The translations under genes were made by a program, and so were the position numbers. Positions 18,801 through 26,302 of a stretch of 26,302 nucleotides of DNA are shown here, one piece after another (the first letter of the stretch is position 1; each line of letters starts with the position of its first letter). Source of the DNA: Rhizaria sp. SCN 62-66 (taxonomy: Eukaryota > Rhizaria, unplaced); assembly GCA_001724265.1 (NCBI GenBank), contig MEDY01000410.1, positions 1 to 26,302 on the forward strand. Reading direction: 5' to 3'. Below the pieces are notes generated by a model. The model made no database searches. It worked only from the letters and a program-made list of their open reading frames with translations, and had not been told where the DNA came from.

Positions 18801-21798
18801 CTGTCGCAGTCGAGGTAGTGGCGACGGGGGCCGCGACCGCACCGGCGCTGGTCGGGGTGCCCTGGCCCTGCGAGGCGAGCGTCGGGAAAAGACCGGCACC
18901 GGTGGTAGCACTGGCGCTGCCGCGGCTGAGCGCATGGACGCCATTCGAGAGCGCGTTGTTGTACGCGGACGAGTTGGGCGGCGGCGCCGGCGCAAGTGAC
19001 GAGGCTGAAGAGAGAGGCCGGGCGAGGCCGCGGCCCAGCAGCAGCGCCCTTTGCTGCTGCTGCTGGAACTGCGAGCCACTGAAGCCGTTGGTGCTGCCAT
19101 TCGGGGGCATGGGCGACAGCGAGCGCGGATGCGACTGTTGCGGGAACAGCGACAGAAGCGCCCCCGAGCTCGCGCTCGCGCCGAGACTGGTGACCCCGCT
19201 AGTGACGCCGCTAGGAGCGCCAGCAGCGGCCTCGGCCTCGAGTGTCGCGTTGAAGCGCAGCGTGGCGGCCGCGAGCGCGACCTGGAGCGTGGTGTCGACG
19301 ACGGCCTCCTGCTCCGCCAGTCCGGCAACGCCTGCTGCCAGCAGCAGCGCGACGGCGTCGGCGTCGCAGTGTGCCGCGGGCGCCAGCGCCGTGATCGACA
19401 GCGGCGGCGCCAGCGCGGGCGCGTCGCGCGCCAGCGTCGCCGTGATGTAGGCGCAGAAGGTGAGCAGGTCGCTGAAGGGAAGCGCCGGCAGCTGCGGCAG
19501 CGACGGCGCCAACGCCGTGGTCGTCGTCGTCGTCATGGTTACAGACGTGGTGACAGTCGTCGTCGTCGTCGTGCTGAGAGACGCGACTTGCTGCGGCGGC
19601 GTCTGAGACTCCAGCGGCAGCGTGCGCGCTATGGGCACGGGGCTGATCTGACTGAGGCTGTAGCTGGCATCTAACGGCAACATGCGGGACAGAGGCACGG
19701 GGCTGATAGCAGCGGCGGAAACATGCACAGTTGCTGCGTTGGTCGTCGAATTGAACGAGCTCGCAGCAGTTGCGTTGTTGTTGGCGCCAACAGGGACGCC
19801 CCAGCCCGCGACGGCAGTGTGGCTCGCGTTGGCGTTATGCGCAGCGGAGTTGCTGGCGTACATGTTACCGCTGTTGGTGTGGAAAAGGAGCGGACCAGGT
19901 GTGCCCGGTGACACAGGCGACACGATACCAGCGGCGACAGGAGCAGCAGCATTAGCAGCAGCGTTAGTGTTGAAATTGGAGATCGAGCTCGCGCTGCCGT
20001 TCATGTTGTGCGTCGAGCTGCTGTTGTTGTTGGGCAGCGGCGACAGCGGCAGTTGGCGGCTTAGAGCTGACTGCGGCCGCAGCACCGGCGGCTGCTGCTG
20101 CGGCATCTGGCTCGAGCTGTTGTTATTATACCAGAACTGGCCGCTGGCTGCGGGAGCCTGGACAAGCGCAGCAGTCGGGCTCAGAGCGCCCGCGGCCACA
20201 GAGCTTGCGCTGGAACCGGCGTTGTTGTTATTGTGGATGAAGACGGGGGCGCGGCGCGTGTACAGCGCCGTCGTAGTGCTGAGAAAAACGACGCTCCACT
20301 GCAGACTCGCCGGCGCACAGTCGCAGCACACGCACATGCTGCTCTGGCCGTTCAGGGGGTTACTGGTCGCGCCGGGACCGTTCACGCCGCTCACAGTGAC
20401 TGCGGTCGCAGCAGCAGCAGCGGCGGAAATGCGGGTGGGGCAGTCGGCGGCCTTGGGCGGCAGCAGCAGCGCCGCGGCGGCCTCGAGCGAGGGCGCGTAG
20501 TCGGCCTCCACGCCCAGCTTCGCGAGCGCCAAGTGGAGGATCTGCATCACGACGCGCGAGGGCTCGACGACGAGCACGCGGCGCGGGGGCGCGCGGGGGA
20601 TCACGCCGCGCCGCATCAGCCGCGCCGCCCCCGCGCTCGCGCTCACGGGCGCGTGTGACTGCTGCTGCATACCGGAGCCAGGGGCGGGGCTCAGCACGCG
20701 GGAGCCCGGGCCGCCCTGACCGAGCAGGTGGCCGCCGGGGGACTGCAAGTCGGCGTCGTAGTAGCCGCCGCCGATGACGCTGCCGCCGCCCGCGGCGTTG
20801 GCGCCGCCGAAGGCGTTGAAGGAGAACGGGACGGGCGTGCCGTGGCGAGAGAGCGCGCGCGACGCCAGCGGGGCCGTCGACGTCGGACGCTGCGGCGGCT
20901 GCTGTTGCTGCGGCAGCACCGGCGACTGCGACGGCGCCTGCTGCTGCAGCTGCAGCGGCTGCTGTTGCTGGGGCACAGGGGCGCCGGCCACGGGGTCGAC
21001 GCCCTGAGAGCTGGCGTGTTGGGCGGGGTTGGTGCTAGTGTTGCTGTGCGTACTGTTGCTGTTGTGCAGATACAGCCCGTGGTTGGCGCGGTGACCGGAC
21101 GAAAACGCCCTGCCCAGCGCCAGTGCGTTGCCAGCGGCGCTGCTATTGGCGCCAGCAGCCCCGCCGGCGGCAGCGCTCGCAGCGAGGTTGTGATTGTTGG
21201 GGTTGTGGACGTGTTCGTTGTCGCACGTCGTCGAGTCCGCGAGCGATTCAAGTCCAGCGGCGACGACCGCGGCCGAGACGGACGCAGAGGCCGCGCCCTT
21301 GGCGGCGACCGCGACGACGCCGGTGCCCGCGCCGCCGGGGTGCGCGCCCCACACGCCCGCGCTCGACTGGCGGTTCTGAGACTGCGAATGCGACTGCGAT
21401 TGGCTGTGGGCTTGGCTGTGTGCCGGGTCAGCCGGGATGGGGATCCCGTCGATGTCGTCGACCAGAGCCACGGAGCCGCCGTAGACGCTGTGCGCACCGG
21501 TGCTGCCGAAGTAGGGAGCGGGGGACTGCGAGGCAACTGGCTGTTGCTGCTGCTGATGCTGTTGCAACAGCTGCTGCAGATGCAGTTGCTGGAGCGAGTT
21601 CGTGGAGCTCGTTCGTCCCAGTGACCCGTTGGCAGCATTCGCAGCAGCGCCAGTTGTCGCGACGTTTGCGCCTGGAACAAGGGTGCCCGTGTCAGAGCCC
21701 GCGTTGCTCGCGGTAGCAGCGTTGCCGTTGTTGGCCAGCATGGAAATCAACGCGGGGCCGGAGCTCGTTCTCGATGACAGCGGCATCTCCAGCCTGCC

Positions 21799-21831
<33 letters not shown>

Positions 21832-24800
21832 GAGCTGGAGCTGCTGCTCCTTGAGGTGGTCGTTGTGCTGCCGCAGCTGCTCTTGGATCAGCAGCGACTG
21901 GTGCTTCGTCAGGCTGCTGTGGCCGCGGCCGCGCGGAGACAGCACCGCGACGGCGCTGCCGCTGCCGCCCGCGCCGCTGCCGCTGATCGACAGCGGCAGG
22001 ACGGGGCTCCCGCGCGCCCCTGAGACCGCTCTCAGCCCCGAGATGGCGCCGCTGGGGCCGCCGGCGCCGCTGGCGGCGGTGGGCGAGTGGGTCTTGGAAG
22101 AGCTCGAGCCAGCGCCAGTACCAGAGCCAGTACCAGCGGCGGCAGCGGCGGTGGCGGCGGCGGCGGCGGCGAGCGCGGTCGCGTCGTTCTTGACGAGGCT
22201 GCTGCGCGCGCTGTTAGTCGGCGACAGCACCGCGCCCGAGCTGCTGCGGCGCTGCACGAGGCGCGTCGCGGCGGCCGTGGCGGCCGCAGCGGCCTCGGGC
22301 GAGCCCGCGAGCTGCGCGTGGTAGTGCGGCGACGCCGGGGCGCCGACATTCACGTGCAGTCCGCTGCCGCCCACGCCGGTGTTGAGCAGGCGGTTCGTGG
22401 GGCTGATGGTGGCGGCGTTGAGGCCGCTGCTGCTGCGCGGCGTCAGCGACATCATCAGCGGCGGCAACATCGCAGACGAAGACGATGACGATGACGACGA
22501 TGAAGACGACGACGACGATGATGACGATGACACGGCACCGCCACCAGCGGCCGAGGCAGCGGCGGCGGCAGCGGCGGCGGAAGAGGGCGAGACGAGGAGG
22601 CCCGTGCTGTGGGTGCGGCGGTGACCGATGGACACGCACGCGCCGGTGCCCATGACCGCAGCGGCGGCAGCGGCGGCGGCCGCGGCGGTCGCGGCGGCGG
22701 CGGCCGCGGTGGCGGCGGTGGGCGACTGCGAGGGGGACTCGGACTGCGCCTCTGATGGCGACGGCGACGGCGTCAGCGACAGGTGAGTCAACGCATGTGC
22801 GTGTGTTGGCGGCGTCGGCGTCTGCTGCTGCTGCAGCTGATGGTCTTGGCTGGACTGCAGCAGAGTTGCAGGTTCGCCCGCGCCCGTGCTGTTAGCGGCA
22901 TTGCAGCCGTCTTTGTTGTTGCTGTTGGGCGAGTGGTTCGCCGTCGTCGCAGCAGCAGCGCCGGCGTTGGAAGCGCCCGAGCGCAGCAGCGAGCGGCCGC
23001 TGGCGCTGCTGCTGCTGCTGTAGAGGTGCGGCTCACCGTGACCGTGACCGTGCGCATGGCCGTGCACGCTCGGGTTGAAACTGCTCGGGTTGCCGCCGCC
23101 GCCGATGACGATGTTGTTGCTCAAACTGCCGTGCGCGTTGGCGCTGGCAGCAAGGTTGGTGTTGATGTTGCCGACGTGGAGAAACGCGCGCGAGGACCGG
23201 CGCGAAAGCGCTACGAGCATGGGGGAGTTGTTGTTGGAGCCGCGCGCGCTGCTGCCGCCGGTGACGCTGCCGCCGCTGCTGAAGTAGTTTGTGGTTTGTT
23301 GTTGATGGATGGGATAGTGCTGGCTATTAGGACTGATGTTTTGAGGGTTATTGGGGTTATTATTGTTGCTGTTGTTATTAATGTTCGGATTTGGGGTTGT
23401 CGTGGCACTTTGACTGGAGTCTAGGGGGCCGGCCACGGGCGTCAAAGTGGGATCTAAGGGGGGCAGCGTCAGCGCCTTGTCGAACCGACTGAGCCACTCG
23501 CTCACCGGGTCAGTCACAGCCGCAGCAGTCGCAGTGACGCTCGTGACAGGGATAAGTGTGCCTTGCGATCCCGCGCAAGCGCTTGAGTGGGCGCTCGAGT
23601 TGGACTGGTGCGAGGCCGCTGCGGTGGGCGCGCTCGGCCCGTACGCAGCGCCCGAGAACGAGGTGACGCGCTCCGACTGCGGGCGCTGCTGAGCACTCCC
23701 CGCGGCGGCGTGGCTGAGACTGTGTGCGTTAAGAGCGGCCAGCGCCGCGCCCAGGGGCAGGTCACGGGTGGGACAGGCGGCGCGTAGCACCGGCGACGGC
23801 GGGCCGCGCGGCGCCGCTGCCTGCACCGCCACAGCGTGCCCAGTCCCCGTTGCAGTGGCGGCGGTGGCGGCAGCGGCAGAGCCGGGCTGAGTGGAGTCCG
23901 CGGCCGCCGGGGATGTGACCCCAGAGGAGGACGTGGCGGCGGTCGGGGTGCTTACGGAGGGCGACAGCGCCAGCGCCAGCGCCAGCGGCAGCGGCAGCGG
24001 CAGCGGCAGCGGCAGCGGCAGCTGCACGGGCGACGGCGGCAGCGCACCACCACTCGCGCTCGCGCTTACAGTCGCATTCGCCGTCGCAGCGGCGCCGGCG
24101 GCAGCAGTGGCGGCGGTCGTGTTGCTGGTGCTGGTTTGGGAGCTGACGCTGGCGCGGCGGCCGCGGTTGCTGGGGCCCAGGCTGCCGCTCTGCGGGGGCG
24201 AAACGCCGGTGCTGGTGCCCACGGCGGCGCACGGGTGGCCTACGAAGCTGCTAAGGTTGTTCAGGTTGTTCATCGTGAGGTCAGTGTTGTGTGCGGCGCT
24301 TGCAGCAGCCGCCGTGGCGGCGGCGACGTTGACGCTGGCGCTGGAGCCGTGGCTGGGGCACGGACTGCTGCGGCCGCTGCCGCCGAGCGCAGTGTTGCTG
24401 CTAGCGCTGACTGTGCTCATCGCGCTCACCGCGTGGAGGCCCGCGTTCGAGCTCACAATGGCTGCGACATTGTTATTGTTGTTGATATTGTTGCTGTTGT
24501 TGTTGTTGTTCGGATTGTTGTTGAGTGACACCGCGCGGAGCCGCGAGAGCGAGCCCGACACCGCGCGCGCGCGCGCCTCAGAGACGCCGGCGACGGCGGG
24601 CACGGCGGCGACGGCGGCGACGGCGGCGAGGTCGTCGGCCACGTCGTCATCGCCCTGCTGCGAATGATGCTGTTGTTGCTGCTGTTGATGCTGCTGATGT
24701 TGCTGCGAGTGCATGGGGGGCTGCGCAGACACGGGCGGCGGCAGAGTAACGTGTTCGAGCTCGGCTATCCCGGCGAGTCGAGCGGCCGCAACAGCGCTCG

Positions 24801-25398
24801 CACTGGGGTTGAGAAGCTCTGTGATTTGCTCAGGAGCAGAGACCGCCGCAGGCCCCGCGTCCGTGGGAGTGCTGTTGCTGTCCGCGGCCGCAGTGGCGCC
24901 AGCTTCGCTGCTATCGTTGTTGTCCGCGCCGCCGTCAGTCGCAGGCGCAGCCACATCGTCGGTCTTAAGCACAGGTTCAGTCGTAGCATCGGTGTCGGCG
25001 TCGGTGTCAGCAGCAGACGTGGAATCTTTCGTATCAGCCTCAGCAGAGACAGGAGCCGCAACGGCAGCGGCTGGGGCGTCAACAGCAGCGTCAAGGGCAG
25101 CGATTTTGTCGTCGGTGGCAGCAGTCGCAGGCTCAGCAGCGGCATTAGCAGACGCAGTAGCCGCGCCAGCGGGGCTTTCGTCGTTCAATGTCACCACTGC
25201 GACTGGCACAGCTGCTTCCTGTTGTTCCTGCCTCTTGTTAGAGCCAGCAGGCCGGGTCACAGGAGCGCTCTCGTGAGGACCTATAGCGCTGGAGCTTTCG
25301 GTGGGGCTCTTGTTGCTCTTGCTTATCGTGTTGGCGTCGTTGTGTGGCGAAGGCGGACCGCGGCCAGCCTCGACAGGCAGGCTTGTGGTACACCCCAT
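15880..25398 (-). CDS. 3172-residue acylated low-complexity protein with split pseudo-receiver fold
   Basis: A single uninterrupted frame runs from the ATG at 25398 to the TAA at 15880-15882. The N-terminus MGCTTSLP fits N-myristoylation (Gly2, Ser6) plus palmitoylation at Cys3, as in Src-family and G-alpha proteins, so membrane anchoring is likely. Most of the chain is Ala/Ser/Asn/Gln/Gly-rich. It includes an Asn run (~292-311), Leu-Pro repeats (~459-478), a Ser run (~950-975) and a coiled-coil/poly-Gln segment (~1163-1204). Non-repetitive islands match a response-regulator receiver: RRVLVVEPSRVVMQILHLAL (~1602), WSVVFLST (~1700) and PPLSITALAPAAHCDADAV then LLLAAGVAGL (~1995-2050). The acidic pair, phospho-Asp and Lys positions are EP, Ser/Thr and Glu, so it should not take phosphate. 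A similar C-terminal island lies at ~3070-3130. Many RxxS sites suggest phospho-regulation. A signalling scaffold is my inference. Confidence 0.82.
19246..20600 (-). other. Degenerate receiver (REC-like) domain split by insertions
   Basis: Receiver order is beta1 (VLVVEPS), alpha1 (VVMQILHLALAKLG), beta2 (ADYAPS), alpha2 (LEAAAALLL), beta3 (SVVFLST), beta4 (SITALAP), alpha4 (DAVALLLAAG) and beta5-alpha5 (GLAEQEAVVDTTLQVAL). A normal receiver is ~120 residues; here it spreads over ~450. One insertion with a CVCCDC cluster lies before beta3, and another of about 260 residues of Asn/Ser/Ala-rich sequence lies between beta3 and beta4. The spacing of hydrophobic strands and the LAAGV motif before beta5 are seen directly. 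The fold is inferred. Confidence 0.5.
19605..19715 (-). repeat. Duplicated SPVPxxRxLPL module
   Basis: Two neighbouring copies inside the 3172-residue protein read ISPVPLSRMLPLDASYSLSQ and ISPVPIARTLPLESQTPP. The DNA of both copies shares cacggggctgat cores, which indicates local duplication. They lie in the insertion between receiver strands beta3 and beta4. The Pro/Leu pattern resembles a short linear binding motif, but no partner is known. Confidence 0.75.
21785..21915 (-). repeat. Poly-Gln tract next to a predicted coiled coil
   Basis: The segment SLLIQEQLRQHNDHLKEQQL runs straight into about a dozen Gln residues encoded by mixed CAG and CAA codons. Hydrophobic spacing before the Gln run fits a short coiled coil, as often seen beside functional poly-Gln. 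Self-association is possible but unproven. Confidence 0.7.
22480..22560 (-). repeat. Poly-Ser tract with mixed TCN codons
   Basis: The 3172-residue protein has a run of more than 20 Ser residues here, encoded by a mixture of TCA, TCG and TCT codons. On the plus strand the same DNA reads as an Asp/Glu run, an antisense artefact. Mixed codons argue that Ser identity has been kept at the protein level rather than arising by recent triplet slippage. Confidence 0.8.
23965..24022 (-). repeat. In-frame hexanucleotide repeat encoding (Leu-Pro)n and (Leu-Ala)n
   Basis: A nearly perfect six-base repeat (cggcag units, then cgccag units on the plus strand) encodes QLPLPLPLP and continues into LALALALSPS. 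Unlike most homopolymers in the window it is almost pure at the DNA level, so it is a probable length-variable microsatellite. Changes of whole units keep the frame. Confidence 0.85.
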
Positions 25399-26154
25399 GG
25401 GACGGAGGGGAGTGCAAACTCAACAAGAACAAGAACTGGGTGTACTTATAAACGCAAAAGTATGCGTGGGCTGCGGGGGGTAAATGACAATAAAGAGTAA
25501 CGTAGAGCGAGGACAGGAGATGAGATAAGATAAGTCAGAGGAGGCATGGGGCAGAAACTTGAAGTAGGAATCGGATGCGGCGGGACGACGCAGAGGTGCA
25601 AGGAAGCCGTTGATAGGGATAAAAGCCGTAACATAAGCCACGAGAATCAACGAAAGGAAGCAGCAAAGTGCGGATAGGAGCATATGACCCGAGTACGGGC
25701 TACGCGGGGTGCCGGGCGTGGGCTAAGGTGACGTCGCGACCCACTCCTCTGGAGACGCGTCCGAAATGAGTTTTATCTTGCGTGTGTACATGGAAAATAG
25801 AAATTAAAGGCGTGCTATAGCAACAAAACAACATTAATTAGGCGCACACCAAAGTATCATTCAAAAATCGAACGCCAACTGCCGTTTGAACTGGCTTTGT
25901 GAAGTGTGGTGGGACACCAAGACGATCGTCGGTCATCAGAGCGTCTTGTCTGCCGCCGTGCGGTCGCCAAGTCACTCCAGTCGGTCCGATGGATGGACGT
26001 TGTCAACAATGATTCATTGCGCGCAAGTGCGTGAAAAGTAACAATTCAAGAACAAAGGCTGACATCAAAAGTGGTAGGATAGATGGGCGTGGTGTTGATT
26101 GAAAGACTGATTTACCCGTTATGTATTGTGTTGTGTCGATCTAGGTCAAGGCAC
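25399..26154. promoter_or_regulatory. Intergenic region: promoter of the 3172-residue gene and 3-prime flank of the eS6-like gene
   Basis: About 750 bases lie between the ATG at 25398 and the stop at 26155 of the next minus-strand gene. The stretch just upstream of 25398 should contain the promoter and 5-prime UTR; a GATAAGATAAG doublet occurs near 25524-25536. I see no intron-like acceptor that would add an upstream coding exon, and no RNA gene or conserved protein. Confidence 0.45.
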
Positions 26155-26169
26155 TTACTGAGCCTTGAC
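26145..26169. repeat. Perfect 8-bp inverted repeat across the eS6-like stop codon
   Basis: GTCAAGGC (26145-26152) and GCCTTGAC (26162-26169) are exact reverse complements separated by nine bases that contain the TAA stop. In RNA this would form an eight-pair hairpin with the stop codon in its loop. It could be chance, or a structure at the end of the coding region. Confidence 0.6.
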
Positions 26170-26302
26170 AGAGACCTTGCGCTCAGAGAGCTTGCGCGAG
26201 AGGGAGCGCTTCTTGGCGGCGGCAGCGGCCTCCTGGGAGCGCTTGTGGACGAGCTCGTTGAACTCCTCGGACTCCTTCTTGGTCTTGGTGGAGCGGGCAA
26301 CA
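26155..26302 (-). CDS. Probable ribosomal protein eS6 (RPS6), C-terminal 48 residues
   Basis: The frame enters at the right edge and ends at the TAA at 26155-26157. The visible chain begins VARSTKTKKESEEFNELVHK, then RSQEAAAAAKK, and ends RSLSRKLSERKVSVKAQ. This matches the layout of the eS6 C-terminal extension: a basic KK stretch, an acidic E-E-(Y/F)-x-x-L-(L/V)-x-x-R helix, and a basic Ser-rich end with RxLS-type sites that are S6-kinase targets in animals and plants. Codon use is extremely biased (AAG, GAG, CTC, CGC), as expected of a highly expressed gene. Only the helix and tail are visible, so another basic ribosomal or nucleolar protein remains possible. Confidence 0.6.
   Translation of the reverse strand, partial: VARSTKTKKESEEFNELVHKRSQEAAAAAKKRSLSRKLSERKVSVKAQ

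Noticed and set aside
22379-22624. Plus-strand acidic run of Asp/Glu residues
   Set aside because: It is the antisense reading of the mixed-codon poly-Ser tract in the 3172-residue protein.
26149-26160. Possible GTAAGT donor overlapping the stop of the eS6-like gene (CA|GTAAGT)
   Set aside because: The reading frame ends naturally at TAA with an eS6-like tail length, other donors here are GTACG, and no continuing exon with coding bias is seen in 25400-26140.
1-26302. Bacterial interpretation with operons, Shine-Dalgarno sites or CRISPR
   Set aside because: GT-AG introns, low-complexity expansions, large AT-rich intergenic gaps and poly(A)-type signals indicate nuclear eukaryotic DNA. No direct-repeat/spacer array is present.

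Overview
The window reads as nuclear DNA of a GC-rich unicellular eukaryote, probably a free-living protist. Coding exons are strongly GC-rich with G/C at third positions. Intergenic stretches and most introns are AT-rich. Six GT-AG introns can be placed by reading frame and homology, and the proteins carry long Ala, Ser, Asn and Gln runs. The lineage cannot be named from this sequence alone.

Layout from left to right: (1) minus strand, 1-1862, the N-terminal ~620 codons of a low-complexity protein running off the left edge. (2) Minus strand, 2727-9761, one three-exon gene for a ~2227-residue secretory type I membrane protein. It has a signal peptide, a widely interrupted pepsin-like (A1) fold with altered catalytic triads, Phe-Asp-Trp/Tyr-Ser repeats, a long Ala-rich helical region, one membrane span and a YQPI tail. 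(3) Plus strand, 10666-12286, a three-exon ROK-family sugar kinase with an intact cysteine zinc motif. (4) Minus strand, 12873-14928, a three-exon SVOP/SV2/NiaP-like MFS transporter. (5) Minus strand, 15880-25398, an intronless 3172-residue protein with an MGCTTS acylation-type N-terminus. It contains a split, degenerate response-regulator receiver fold among low-complexity linkers. (6) Minus strand from 26155 to the right edge, the C-terminal 48 residues of a protein resembling ribosomal protein eS6.

The ROK kinase is the only plus-strand gene. It shares an upstream region with gene 2 and is convergent with the transporter. I see no operon logic, mobile element with ends, CRISPR array or RNA gene. 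A shared theme, inferred only, is that the giant membrane protein and the transporter both end in endolysosomal sorting-type motifs (YxxPhi and acidic dileucine), while the kinase could act on imported or lysosome-derived sugar. The most unusual items are the two very large proteins in which an ancient fold, pepsin in one and receiver in the other, is split by large simple-sequence insertions and has lost catalytic residues. A uniform GTACG(T/G) 5-prime splice-site signal is also notable.
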